Of a stretch of 64,000 nucleotides of DNA, positions 34,952 through 43,505 are shown one piece after another. Position 1 is the first letter of the stretch; each line of letters opens with the position of its first letter. The translations under genes and the position numbers were made by a program. The DNA comes from an uncultured Phascolarctobacterium sp. (lineage in GTDB: Bacteria > Bacillota > Negativicutes > Acidaminococcales > Acidaminococcaceae). The notes below the pieces were generated by a model. That model did not search any database. It was not told the origin of the DNA and saw only the letters and a program-made list of their open reading frames with translations. The stretch is taken from the NCBI GenBank assembly GCA_949288065.1, contig CASEIL010000003.1:82241-146240 (forward strand), in the 5' to 3' direction.

Positions 34952-35323
34952 TTATCCCTCCAAAATAACCTGCGCCATCGCCAAATCGGCCGTATGGCTT
35001 AATGTAAGGTGCAGCCGCTCTGCCCCAAGTCCTGCGGCGTATTCTTTAAAATAACCGTGCAGCACCAGCTGCGGCCTGCCCAGGCTGTCGTTTACCACTT
35101 CAATCTCCGTCAGCCGGCCGCCGCGCAGCCCCGTGCCCAGCGCTTTTACAAAGGCCTCCTTCGCTGCAAAGCGGGCAGCATAGCTCTGGGGAGCCTGCAC
35201 GCCGCGCGCATTGCAGTAAGCCTGCTCGCGCTCCGTAAACACGCGCCCGGCAAAGCCCTTAAAGCCCAGCGCCCTTTTTATCCGCTTCACCTCTGCCAAA
35301 TCGCAGCCAATGCCAATAATCAT
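34952..35323 (-). CDS. acpS: Holo-[acyl-carrier-protein] synthase
   Basis: Transfers phosphopantetheine from CoA to acyl carrier protein. The 123-residue protein has the invariant GIGCDLAEVKRIKRA at the start (Asp8 binds magnesium), FTEREQAYC near residue 33, and the catalytic RFAAKEAFVKALGTG near 52. The near C-terminal LSHTADLAMA is also typical. Length is normal. It begins the acpS-nnr unit; AAGGAGC precedes the ATG. Confidence 0.96.
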   Translation of the reverse strand: MIIGIGCDLAEVKRIKRALGFKGFAGRVFTEREQAYCNARGVQAPQSYAARFAAKEAFVKALGTGLRGGRLTEIEVVNDSLGRPQLVLHGYFKEYAAGLGAERLHLTLSHTADLAMAQVILEG

Positions 35324-35447
35324 ACAAGCTCCTTCTGCGCTCTTTGGCGCAAACTAATCCATATTATTTTTATTTCCGTGTTTGCCTTTAAAATCCTGCC
35401 CCTAAAAGTGAACTTTATGCAAAAATAACGCGCCCGCGCGGATATAC

Positions 35448-35476
35448 TTGGCGCACGGCGTATTTTGCGGTATAAT
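35448..35476 (+). promoter_or_regulatory. Promoter of the TSCPD-domain gene
   Basis: TTGGCG (35448-35453), 17 bp, and a perfect TATAAT (35471-35476), 33 bp before the start codon. Confidence 0.65.
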
Positions 35477-35509
35477 CATAACGCAGTAAATTTTAAGGAG
35501 GAGTTTATT

Positions 35510-35755
35510 TTGTTATATAAAACCCGCGGCACCTGCTCTGCCGCTATTGATGTGGAAGTTGAAAACGGCATTATTAAACACGCCGATTTTATCGGCGGCT
35601 GCCCCGGCAACACCAAAGGCATTTCCATGCTGCTTCAGGGCATGAGCGCCACCGAAGCCATTAAACGCTTAAAGGGCATTACCTGCGGCACCAAACCCAC
35701 CAGCTGCCCCGACCAGCTTGCCCACGCTCTGGAAGAAGCAATAAAAAACAACTAA
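35510..35755 (+). CDS. Small TSCPD-domain protein (TIGR03905 type)
   Basis: An 81-residue protein with cysteines at CSAAIDVEVE, GGCPGNTKG, TCGTKPTSCPDQLA: the TSCPD domain, also found at the C-terminus of B12-dependent ribonucleotide reductases, where it may bind metal. The stand-alone form is common in Firmicutes; role unknown. I place the start at TTG 35510, since AAGGAGGAG lies 6-7 nt upstream. A longer frame from 35465 would start upstream of the -10 box and is rejected. Confidence 0.88.
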   Translation: MLYKTRGTCSAAIDVEVENGIIKHADFIGGCPGNTKGISMLLQGMSATEAIKRLKGITCGTKPTSCPDQLAHALEEAIKNN

Positions 35756-35768
35756 GCCACAAAGCACA

Positions 35769-35802
35769 ACACCCGCCGCAGCACTAACGCCGCAGCGGGT
35801 GT
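35769..35802. terminator. Terminator between the TSCPD gene and the HAD gene
   Basis: ACACCCGC / GCGGGTGT arms with internal pairing and T run on the plus strand; it lies between convergent genes. Confidence 0.8.
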
Positions 35803-35809
35803 TTTTATT

Positions 35810-36613
35810 TTAAAAATATTTGGCTATGTCTGCCGCGTGGGGCAGAATGATATCCGGATGGATGTTTTCCTTTTCCACATCCTCCAGCGTGGCTTCGCCG
35901 GTTAAAACAAGCACGGATAAAATGCCGTTGTTCAGCCCAAAGGCAATATCGGTACTCAAACGGTCGCCCACCATGGCAATCTCATCTTTCTTGTAGCCGG
36001 TGCGCTCCATAACAACATCTACCATATAATGGTAGGGCTTGCCGGTAATAGCCAGCGGCTTTTTGCCGGTTGCCGTTTCAATCAGCTTCAGCATCGCGCC
36101 GCAGTCGGGGATGAACTCGCCGCCTTCAATCGGACAGCGCACATCGGGGTGCGTGGCAACATAAGGTACGCCGCGGTCAATCAAACGGCAGGCAATCGCC
36201 AGCTTCTCGTAGTTCAGCGACATATCAAAGCCCACCACAACGTAATCCGTCTTTTCCTCCAGCAGCGTCGTCAGCTTAAAGCCGCCCTTAATAATCGTTT
36301 CCTTCAATAAATCCGTGCCCAGCACGTAAAGGCTGGCACCCGGCTTAACCTGCTGCATGTAATATACAAAGGCATCGCTGCTAATCAGCACGTTTTTGCG
36401 CGTCACCTCAATGCCCAGGCGGCGCATTTTTTCCACATAGTGGCTGTGCCCCTTCGAAGAATTATTCGTCACCAGGTAAAAATCCCTGCCGTAGGAGCGC
36501 AGCTTTTTAAAAAACGCGTCCATGCCCGGAATGAGCGTATTGCCAAGGTTAATGGTGCCGTCCATATCAAACAAAAAGCATTTTATGTCTTTAAGCCTTT
36601 CCAGTTCAGCCAT
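35810..36613 (-). CDS. HAD-superfamily IIA phosphatase (NagD-like)
   Basis: A 267-residue HAD hydrolase. Motif I is FLFDMDGTINLG near residue 13, motif II LVTNNSS near 47, Lys motif in GKPYHYM near 190, and motif III MVGDRLSTDIAFG near 215. The cap is of type IIA as in NagD/p-nitrophenylphosphatases. It would dephosphorylate a small metabolite; substrate unknown. Start ATG 36613 has TGAGGAG upstream; a longer frame to 36676 overlaps the ABC gene and lacks a site. It is the last gene of the ABC operon, 10 nt after the ATPase gene. Confidence 0.88.
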   Translation of the reverse strand: MAELERLKDIKCFLFDMDGTINLGNTLIPGMDAFFKKLRSYGRDFYLVTNNSSKGHSHYVEKMRRLGIEVTRKNVLISSDAFVYYMQQVKPGASLYVLGTDLLKETIIKGGFKLTTLLEEKTDYVVVGFDMSLNYEKLAIACRLIDRGVPYVATHPDVRCPIEGGEFIPDCGAMLKLIETATGKKPLAITGKPYHYMVDVVMERTGYKKDEIAMVGDRLSTDIAFGLNNGILSVLVLTGEATLEDVEKENIHPDIILPHAADIAKYF

Positions 36614-36623
36614 CAGTATCTCC

Positions 36624-37418
36624 TCAGCCCAAAAGCAGCCTGTCGCTGTCAAGCGTGTTGCCAGCAGCTTTTTCAAACATTTGCAAAAGGTCCTGCGTCG
36701 TCAGGTTTTTCTTTTCTTCACCGGCAACGTCAACCAAAATGCGACCGTTGTACATCATAATCAGCCTGTTGCCATAGCGCAGCGCGTCGCGCATGTTGTG
36801 CGTAATCATCAGCGTCGTCAGCTTGTCGCGGTCAACAATGCGTTCCGTCAGCGCCAGCACCTTGGCTGCGGTTTTCGGGTCTAATGCCGCCGTATGTTCG
36901 TCCAGCAAAAGCAGCTTCGGGCGTTTAATCGTCGCCATTAAAAGCGTCAGCGCCTGCCTCTGCCCGCCGGAAAGCAGCCCAACGCGCGCCGTCATGCGGT
37001 TTTCCAGTCCTAAATCCAGTTCTTTTAACATCTCCACAAACCAGTCGTGGTCTTTTTCGTTCAGGCTCCACTTTAAGCCCGGGGTTTGCCCGCGCCTTGC
37101 GGCGATAGCCAGGTTTTCCTCTATCATCATGCCGGCAGCGGTGCCCATCATCGGGTCCTGAAACACCCTGCCGATGTATTTGGCACGCTTGTGCTCCGGC
37201 GTTTTGGTAATATCCACGCCGTCGATAGTGATTTTGCCGCTGTCGATGCTGAACACGCCCGCAATGGAGTTCAGCATGGTAGATTTGCCCGCGCCATTGC
37301 CGCCGATAACGGTAACAAAATCGCCGGGCGCCAGATGCAGCGATAAATCCTGCAAGGCCACCTTTTCGTTAATGGTGCCCGCAAAAAATGTTTTATGTAC
37401 ATGTTCAACGTGCAGCAT
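36624..37418 (-). CDS. ABC transporter ATP-binding protein (COG1101 type)
   Basis: A 264-residue ABC ATPase. Walker A is GGNGAGKST near residue 39, Q-loop VFQDPMMGT near 85, signature LLSGGQRQALTLLMA near 148, Walker B LLLLDEHTAAL near 170, and switch MITHNM. It couples to the permease gene that ends at its start codon (1-bp overlap). It belongs to the transporter family whose binding proteins are COG2984 (ABC_sub_bind), linked in some streptococci to tryptophan uptake; substrate here unproven. Confidence 0.9.
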   Translation of the reverse strand: MLHVEHVHKTFFAGTINEKVALQDLSLHLAPGDFVTVIGGNGAGKSTMLNSIAGVFSIDSGKITIDGVDITKTPEHKRAKYIGRVFQDPMMGTAAGMMIEENLAIAARRGQTPGLKWSLNEKDHDWFVEMLKELDLGLENRMTARVGLLSGGQRQALTLLMATIKRPKLLLLDEHTAALDPKTAAKVLALTERIVDRDKLTTLMITHNMRDALRYGNRLIMMYNGRILVDVAGEEKKNLTTQDLLQMFEKAAGNTLDSDRLLLG

Positions 37419-38302
37419 TATTTCACCGCCTTTCTTACGCCAACCTTGTCTTTAACAAGCGGCAGCGAAAGCGCAAAGGCAACCAGAAGTGCAGTAAACA
37501 GTTTCAAATCGTTAGGCGGCATGCCCATCTGCAAAACCGCCGCAATAACAATACGGTAAACCACACTGCCCAGCACTACGCTGATAAGGCAGTTTTTAAA
37601 GCTGCGCGTGCCAAACAGCACCTCGCCGATAATTACGGAAGCAAGACCGATAACGATGGTGCCCGTGCCCATGCCGACGTCGGCAAAACCGTTGTTCTGG
37701 GCAATCAGCGCGCCGCTTAAGGCAACCAGCGCGTTGCTTATAAGTAAGCCCAAAATAATGGTAATGCGCGTATCCACGCCCTGCGCGCGAATCATCTGCT
37801 GGTTAAAGCCGGTAGCACGGATGGCAGCGCCAATTTCCGTACCGAAGAACCAGTAAATAAATACTACGCTTAAAACAGCGGCAATAGCGCCCACCGCCAG
37901 AACGGTATAAACATTGTCAAGGCCGGTCCAGGCCTGCATTTCGGTAAAAATTGTATCAATACGCAAAAGCGACAGGTTGGCTTTGCCCATAACGCGCAGG
38001 TTTACGGAATAGAGCGCAATCATGGTTAAAATACCTGCCAGCAGCGCCGGTATTTTCAGTTTAGTATGCAAAACGCCGGTAGCAACGCCCGCCAGCATCC
38101 CGGCAACGGCAGCGCAGGCAAATGCCACGGCAACGGAGTGTCCCTCCGAAAGCATGGCGGCAGCCACAGCCGCACCAAGGGGGAAGCTGCCTTCCACCGT
38201 CAAATCAGCAATATCCAGAACGCGGAACGTAATATACACGCCCAGCGCCATAATAGCCCACAACAACCCCTGCGCTATTGTCGGCATTAAAATGTCTATC
38301 AT
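37418..38302 (-). CDS. ABC transporter permease (COG4120 type)
   Basis: A 294-residue membrane protein with about eight to nine helices and the EAA-like region TEIGAAIRATGFNQQMIRAQGVDTR near residue 155. The opening LWAIMALGVYITFRVLDIADLTVEGSFPLGAA is typical of the permease partner of COG2984 binding proteins, related to branched-chain amino acid permeases. TTGGAGGAG precedes the ATG. It lies between the binding-protein and ATPase genes. Confidence 0.9.
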   Translation of the reverse strand: MIDILMPTIAQGLLWAIMALGVYITFRVLDIADLTVEGSFPLGAAVAAAMLSEGHSVAVAFACAAVAGMLAGVATGVLHTKLKIPALLAGILTMIALYSVNLRVMGKANLSLLRIDTIFTEMQAWTGLDNVYTVLAVGAIAAVLSVVFIYWFFGTEIGAAIRATGFNQQMIRAQGVDTRITIILGLLISNALVALSGALIAQNNGFADVGMGTGTIVIGLASVIIGEVLFGTRSFKNCLISVVLGSVVYRIVIAAVLQMGMPPNDLKLFTALLVAFALSLPLVKDKVGVRKAVK

Positions 38303-38330
38303 CTAATCTCCTCCAAGGTATGCAGTAAAA

Positions 38331-38355
38331 GCGGGCTTCCGCAAGGGAAACCCGC
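38331..38355 (-). terminator. Possible attenuating hairpin between binding protein and permease genes
   Basis: Minus-strand GCGGG ... CCCGC hairpin followed by TTTTA. A partial terminator here would let binding proteins be made in excess over the permease. Confidence 0.5.
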
Positions 38356-38362
38356 AGCACTT

Positions 38363-39355
38363 TTATTTAGCTTCCGCTTCTTTTAAAACTTCTTCCGGAA
38401 CGGTAAACCCAAGCCGTTCAGCCACCTGTTTGTTAATGGTTACTTTAAATTTCTTCTGGCTTTCAATAGCCATATCGGCGGGTTTAGCCTCGCCCTTTAA
38501 AATTTTGGCAGCCATTTCGCCGGTTTGTTTGCCAAGCTCATAGTAATCAATGCCGATAACAGCCACGCTGCCCTCGGTATCCGGCCAGCCGCAGGTCATA
38601 ATCAGTTTTTCCGGCTCGGTAACGCTAATCAAAGTCGGCACTGCCGATGCCATAACATTATCGGTCGGCAGGTACAGGCAGTCAATTTCGCCCATCAGGC
38701 TTTGAGCCGCCTGCTGAATGTCGTTAACGCTGGAAACGGTTGCTTCCTTAACCTCAACGCCGCGTTCAGCCGCGTGCTTTTTCAAAATTTCAACCTGAGT
38801 CTGCGAATTAACCTCGCTGGAAGAATAAATTGTGCCAACCACTTTGGCATCAGGCACTAACTGCAAAAGCAGGTCCAGCTGCTTGTCAATCGGGTTCATA
38901 TCGCAGGTGCCGGTTACGTTGCCGCCCGGTTTTTCATTGCTGGCAACCAGTTTAGCCGCTTCGTAATCCGTAACGGCGGTTGCCACAATGGGTATCTCCT
39001 TCGTGGCATTAGCCACAGTCTGCGCAGCAGGAGTTGCAATGGCGCAGATTAAATCTACTTTATTGCTTACAAAACGGTGGGCAATGTTCTGCAAATTGGA
39101 TTGGTCTGCCTGTGCGTTCTGGCGGTCGAAGGTGATGTTTTCGCCTTCCTTAAAGCCGTTGGCAGCAAGCCCGTCCACGAAGCCTTTGTTTGCAGCGTCA
39201 AGCGAAGCATGCTCTACCAGTTGCACAATGCCTACGTTAACAGTTTTTTTAGCAGCAGTTTCTTTCGTATCGCCGCCGCAGCCGCCCAAAACGCCCGCAG
39301 CTAAGGTTAAAGCAAGTGCCGCAGCCAGGGCACGCGCTTTTTTGGATAACTTCAT
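38363..39355 (-). CDS. ABC substrate-binding lipoprotein (COG2984), copy 1
   Basis: A 330-residue exported lipoprotein: signal peptide with lipobox LGGCGG near residue 25, then an ABC_sub_bind fold beginning VNVGIVQLVEHASLDAANKGFVDGLAANGF. Central conserved pieces are AIATPAAQTVANATKEIPIVATAVTDYEAA and SSEVNSQTQVEILKKHAAERGV. It captures substrate outside the membrane for the downstream permease. A close paralogue lies directly upstream. The ligand-loop segment MTCGWPDTEGSVAVIGIDYY differs from copy 2, so specificities may differ. Confidence 0.9.
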   Translation of the reverse strand: MKLSKKARALAAALALTLAAGVLGGCGGDTKETAAKKTVNVGIVQLVEHASLDAANKGFVDGLAANGFKEGENITFDRQNAQADQSNLQNIAHRFVSNKVDLICAIATPAAQTVANATKEIPIVATAVTDYEAAKLVASNEKPGGNVTGTCDMNPIDKQLDLLLQLVPDAKVVGTIYSSSEVNSQTQVEILKKHAAERGVEVKEATVSSVNDIQQAAQSLMGEIDCLYLPTDNVMASAVPTLISVTEPEKLIMTCGWPDTEGSVAVIGIDYYELGKQTGEMAAKILKGEAKPADMAIESQKKFKVTINKQVAERLGFTVPEEVLKEAEAK

Positions 39356-39403
39356 AGATTCTTCATTCCTTCCCTAAGGTAAACTTTTTTGCATTTAACG
39401 CGG

Positions 39404-40399
39404 TTATTTTACAACCTCCGCGTTTTGCAGCACGTCCTGCGGGATAGTAATGCCTAAGCGCTTAGCGCTCTCTTCATTAACGACGGTTTTAAATTCCTTC
39501 TGGGTCTGAATTGCCATCTCTGCCGGTTTTGCCTCACCCTTTAAGATTTTGGCTGCCATCTCGCCGGTTTCCTTACCAAGCTGGTAGTAATCAATACCCA
39601 GCGTTGCAAGACCGCCGCCTCTTACCAGTGCTTCCTCGCCGCAGATAACCGCAAGCCCTGCGCTATCTGTTACAGAAACCAAAGTCGGCATGCTCGATGC
39701 AATTACATTGTCAGTCGGCACATAAACCGCGTCAACCTTCCCTACAAGGCTCTGTGCTGCCTGCTGAATATCGTTTACCGTAGAAACCGTTGCTTCCACA
39801 ACATTGACGCCCCGTTCAGCAGCCGCTTTTTTCATTAAATCAATTTGAATCTGAGAATTTACTTCGCTGGAGCAGTAAACCGTCCCGATGGTTTTCGCGT
39901 CAGGCACAATCTTTAACAGCAAATCAACCTGTTCCTTAATCGGGTTCATATCGCTGGTGCCGGTTACGTTGCCGCCCGGTTTGTCGTTAGACGCAACAAG
40001 TTTGGCTGCCTCATAATCCGTAACGGCGGTTGCCACAATTGGTATGTCCTTCGTGGCGTTAGCCATAACCTGCGCCGCAGGAGTTGCAATGGCGCAAATT
40101 AAGTCAACCTTGTTGTTGACAAAACGGTGGGCAATGTTCTGTAAGTTGCTCTGGTCTGCCTGTGCGTTCTGCCTGTCGATAGCAATATTCTCATTTTCCT
40201 TGAAGCCTTTTTCCGCCAGGCCATCTACAAAGCCTTTGTTAGCGGCGTCAAGCGCGCTGTGTTCTACCAGTTGTACAATACCTACGTTTAACTGCGCCTT
40301 GCCGGCTTCCTTTTTTTCGCCGCCGCAACCCGCCAGAAGCCCCAATGCCAAAAGCAAGGCTGCGCCTGCAGCTAATTTTTTAAGTCCTCTTTTTTTCAT
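39404..40399 (-). CDS. ABC substrate-binding lipoprotein (COG2984), copy 2
   Basis: A 331-residue lipoprotein: lipobox LLAGCGG near residue 25, fold beginning LNVGIVQLVEHSALDAANKGFVDGLAEKGF. By eye roughly three quarters of residues match copy 1, and several nucleotide blocks are nearly identical, so the pair arose by tandem duplication. The ligand-loop segment reads VICGEEALVRGGGLATLGIDYY. I prefer ATG 40399, with AAGGATGG upstream; the frame extends to 40423 without a site. First gene of the ABC operon. Confidence 0.9.
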   Translation of the reverse strand: MKKRGLKKLAAGAALLLALGLLAGCGGEKKEAGKAQLNVGIVQLVEHSALDAANKGFVDGLAEKGFKENENIAIDRQNAQADQSNLQNIAHRFVNNKVDLICAIATPAAQVMANATKDIPIVATAVTDYEAAKLVASNDKPGGNVTGTSDMNPIKEQVDLLLKIVPDAKTIGTVYCSSEVNSQIQIDLMKKAAAERGVNVVEATVSTVNDIQQAAQSLVGKVDAVYVPTDNVIASSMPTLVSVTDSAGLAVICGEEALVRGGGLATLGIDYYQLGKETGEMAAKILKGEAKPAEMAIQTQKEFKTVVNEESAKRLGITIPQDVLQNAEVVK

Positions 40400-40577
40400 A
40401 ATATCCATCCTTCCATTCTGCAAAATGACCCCTCAAAACAACAATACTACTATTTTATCATCTATTTTACCATTTATCCGTGTAAAAAACAAACTCCCTT
40501 AACAAAAATTTTAAAATTTTCTGCCAATTAATGGGCGAATGTATATGTTTTGAGGACAAAGTGGTAAAAAGCAAAAA

Positions 40578-41882
40578 TTATTTGCGGCAGTTTTTGCACT
40601 TTTCCAGGTATTCGCCAACAATTTTTACTGCGCAGTAATCACCGCACATGGAGCACGCTTCGTCGTCCTCTTTATTCTTTTTGCTGCGGTAGGCCTGTGC
40701 TTTTACCGGGTCAATCGCAAGTTCAATTTGTTTTTTCCAGTCCAGATTTTTGCGTGCCTTTGCCATTTCCAAATCCCACGCCAGCGCTTTAGGCAGACCT
40801 TTGGCAATATCGGCCGCGTGGCCGGCAATGCGTGCGGCAATTACGCCCTCGCGAACGTCGTCGATGTCGGGCAGCCCCAAATGCTCAGCCGGCGTTACAT
40901 AGCACAAAAAGTCTGCGCCGCTGACAGCCGCCAGCGTGCCGCCGATAGCAGAAGTAATATGGTCGTAGCCCGGAGCAACGTCCGTAACCAAAGGCCCCAG
41001 CACATAAAACGGCGCGCCGTGGCAAATACGTTTTTGCAGCTGCATGTTGGCGGCAATCTGATTGTAAGGCACATGGCCGGGCCCTTCTACCATTACCTGC
41101 ACGCCCTTAGCCCACGCGCGCTGCGTCAGCTCGCCAAGGTTTAACAGCTCCTGCAACTGCGCGCGGTCGCTGGCATCAGCAAGGCAGCCGGGGCGCAAAC
41201 CGTCGCCAAGGCTGATTGTCACGTCGTATTCTGCGCAAATGTCCAATATTTCGTCATAGTATTCGTACAGTGGGTTTTCCTTGCCGTTGTGCAGCATCCA
41301 GCCGGTAATAAAGCTGCCGCCGCGGCTCACCACGTCCATCACGCGCCCTTCTCCGGTCAGCATATCCAGCACGTTTTTGGTAATGCCGCAGTGAATCGTC
41401 ATAAAATCAGCGCCATCTGCTGCCTGCTGGCGGATAACGTCAAACAAATCTTCTTTCGTCATCTCCACCACAGCGCCGCGTTTTTTAATGGTTTCCACCG
41501 TTGCCTGATAAATCGGCACCGTGCCCACCATTACCGTGCTGGCATTAATAATCGCCCTGCGCGAAGCGTCGATATTATCACCTGTGGATAAATCCATCAC
41601 GCTGTCAGCGCCCGCTGCAATCGCTGCCGCCAGCTTTTTAAGCTCAGGCTCCGGGTCGGGGTAGCTGCTGGAGGTGCCGATGTTGGCGTTAACCTTTACG
41701 CTCAGCCCCTGCCCTACGCCGCGCGGCGTTACGTTTTTGTGGTTTATGTTAAGCGGAATGGCAATAGTGCCTGCGGCAACGCCCTCGCGGATAAACTCCT
41801 CCGTTACGCCCTCGTAGGCTGCCACCTGTTTCATAGCTTCGGTAATAATGCCCTCGCGGGCAAGCTGCATTTGTGTTGCCAA
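40578..41882 (-). CDS. thiC: Phosphomethylpyrimidine synthase
   Basis: ThiC makes the hydroxymethylpyrimidine phosphate moiety of thiamine from aminoimidazole ribotide. The 434-residue protein carries NANIGTSSSYPDPEPELKK, MDLSTGDNIDASR, HCGITKNVLD, SRGGSFITGWML and VEGPGHVPYNQI. It ends with the iron-sulfur motif CSMCGDYCAVK. The start is TTG 41882, since AAAGGAAG lies 7 nt upstream; the longer frame to 41942 reaches past any site. No other thiamine gene adjoins it. I looked for a TPP riboswitch in the short upstream gap and saw none, which is unusual for thiC. Confidence 0.95.
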   Translation of the reverse strand: MATQMQLAREGIITEAMKQVAAYEGVTEEFIREGVAAGTIAIPLNINHKNVTPRGVGQGLSVKVNANIGTSSSYPDPEPELKKLAAAIAAGADSVMDLSTGDNIDASRRAIINASTVMVGTVPIYQATVETIKKRGAVVEMTKEDLFDVIRQQAADGADFMTIHCGITKNVLDMLTGEGRVMDVVSRGGSFITGWMLHNGKENPLYEYYDEILDICAEYDVTISLGDGLRPGCLADASDRAQLQELLNLGELTQRAWAKGVQVMVEGPGHVPYNQIAANMQLQKRICHGAPFYVLGPLVTDVAPGYDHITSAIGGTLAAVSGADFLCYVTPAEHLGLPDIDDVREGVIAARIAGHAADIAKGLPKALAWDLEMAKARKNLDWKKQIELAIDPVKAQAYRSKKNKEDDEACSMCGDYCAVKIVGEYLEKCKNCRK

Positions 41883-41994
41883 AAAATCACTTCCTTTATT
41901 ATTAATGCCTTTATTATAACCTAAAACCGTCAAACTCTCCACCGCTTTTGCGGATTTTCTAAAATTAGTTTTTACAAGTATTTAATAATTATTA

Positions 41995-42022
41995 TTGATT
42001 TTTTACGGATTAGTGCTATAAT
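41995..42022 (+). promoter_or_regulatory. Promoter of the alcohol dehydrogenase gene
   Basis: TTGATT (41995-42000), 16 bp, TATAAT (42017-42022), 31 bp before the ATG at 42054. Confidence 0.65.
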
Positions 42023-42053
42023 GAAAGCAAATGAACAAACAGGAGGCGATTAC

Positions 42054-43223
42054 ATGTCACGCTTTACTTTACCACGCGATATTTACTACGGGCCGGGTGC
42101 CCTTGAGGAATTGAAGGTTTTACAGGGGCACAAAAAAGCCATGATTTTTACAGGCGGCAGTTCTATGAAAAGGGGCGGCTTTTTGCAGAAAACCGAAGAG
42201 GTTTTGAAAGCGGCAGGACTGGAAACCGCTTTATTTGAAGGCATCGAACCTGATCCTTCCATAGAGACCGTTATGAAAGGCGCACAGGCCATGCGCGAAT
42301 TTGAGCCGGACGTTATCGTCGCTATCGGCGGCGGCTCCCCTATCGACGCAGCCAAAGCCATGTGGATATTTTACGAATACCCAGAAAAAACCTTTGAAGA
42401 TATTAAAACGCCTTTCACTATGCCCAAGCTGCGCAACAAGGCAATTTTCGTAGCCATCCCGTCCACCAGCGGTACGGCTTCGGAGGTTACCGCCTTTTCG
42501 GTTATCACCGATTACAGCAGCGGCATTAAATATCCGCTGGCCGATTTTGAAATTACGCCGGACATTGCCGTACTCGATACCGACATTCCGCTGACCATGC
42601 CGCCCAAGCTGACGGCGCACACCGGCATCGACGCTTTGACGCACGCCATTGAGGCTTATGTTGCCACTGCGCGCAGCGATTTTTCGGATGCGCTGGCCTT
42701 AAAAGCCATCGGCGATATTTTTGACAATTTGGTTGACAGCTACCACGGCGATAAGGAAGCCCGCGGCAAAATGCACATCGCCCAGTGCCTCGCAGGCATG
42801 GCCTTCAGCAACGCGCTTTTAGGCATTGCCCACAGCCTCGCACACAAAACCGGCGCAGTGTTCCACATTCCGCACGGCTGCTGCAACGCCATTTTGCTGC
42901 CGTACGTTATTCAGTACAACTCCCGCGTTTGCATGGCACGCTATGCGGCTATCGCCAGATACCTGGGCCTGCCCGGCGGCACCGACAAGCAGCTGACCGA
43001 CTCGCTTGTTAAAGCTATTTGCGGTTTGAACAAAGAGCTGAACATTGAACAGACCTACGCAGCTAACGGCGTAAGCGAAGAGCTTTACAAGGAACACGCC
43101 GACGCTATTGCCCACAACGCAGTGCTTGACCCTTGCACCCTTGCCAACCCGCGCCCCATTGACGACGCAGCCATGAAGGAAGTGCTAGCCTGCGCTTACT
43201 ACGGCAAACGCGTAACCTTCTAA
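42054..43223 (+). CDS. Iron-containing alcohol dehydrogenase
   Basis: A 389-residue group III alcohol dehydrogenase reducing an aldehyde or ketone with NAD(P)H. The nucleotide-binding motif is GGGSPIDAAKAM near residue 95. Metal ligands are expected at Asp in LTAHTGIDALTHAIEAYV and at the histidines of GIAHSLAHKTGAVFHIPHGCCNA near 260-275. The pattern fits the butanol/lactaldehyde reductase branch; substrate unknown. The start at 42054 has AGGAGG upstream; the longer frame begins within the -10 box. Transcribed alone. Confidence 0.92.
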   Translation: MSRFTLPRDIYYGPGALEELKVLQGHKKAMIFTGGSSMKRGGFLQKTEEVLKAAGLETALFEGIEPDPSIETVMKGAQAMREFEPDVIVAIGGGSPIDAAKAMWIFYEYPEKTFEDIKTPFTMPKLRNKAIFVAIPSTSGTASEVTAFSVITDYSSGIKYPLADFEITPDIAVLDTDIPLTMPPKLTAHTGIDALTHAIEAYVATARSDFSDALALKAIGDIFDNLVDSYHGDKEARGKMHIAQCLAGMAFSNALLGIAHSLAHKTGAVFHIPHGCCNAILLPYVIQYNSRVCMARYAAIARYLGLPGGTDKQLTDSLVKAICGLNKELNIEQTYAANGVSEELYKEHADAIAHNAVLDPCTLANPRPIDDAAMKEVLACAYYGKRVTF

Positions 43224-43235
43224 ATTAAATACTTC

Positions 43236-43270
43236 TAAACTTTTACCACGGCATCACTTAAAGGTGCTGT
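43236..43270 (+). terminator. Terminator after the alcohol dehydrogenase gene
   Basis: ACCACGGCA / TGCTGTGGT stem followed by TTTTATTT. Confidence 0.75.
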
Positions 43271-43289
43271 GGTTTTATTTATAATTGTT

Positions 43290-43312
43290 ATTTATAAGCA
43301 GCGCTTATAAAT
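43290..43312. repeat. Perfect inverted repeat in an intergenic gap
   Basis: ATTTATAAGC and GCTTATAAAT arms with AGC between. No flanking T run, so it is not an obvious terminator; it could be a protein-binding site. The rest of the 282-bp gap holds only the promoter below. Confidence 0.4.
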
Positions 43313-43432
43313 CTTTGCTGCGCAAACCATTATTCCCTCACAGCCTACATAACAGCAAAAATGCCTTTTCTAACATAAAAATCTGTTAAGTTAGCAAGAT
43401 TTCACAATTTTTTATGCCTCTAACGGTTGTTT

Positions 43433-43460
43433 TTTACCCTGTTTTGTGAGAAAATATAAT
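43433..43460 (+). promoter_or_regulatory. Promoter of the M23 peptidase-bactofilin unit
   Basis: TTTACC (43433-43438), 16 bp, TATAAT (43455-43460). Confidence 0.55.
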
Positions 43461-43505
43461 AGTATTGTAATGTGAGAGAAAGTTTCAGCAGTTAGGAGTT
43501 TTTAC

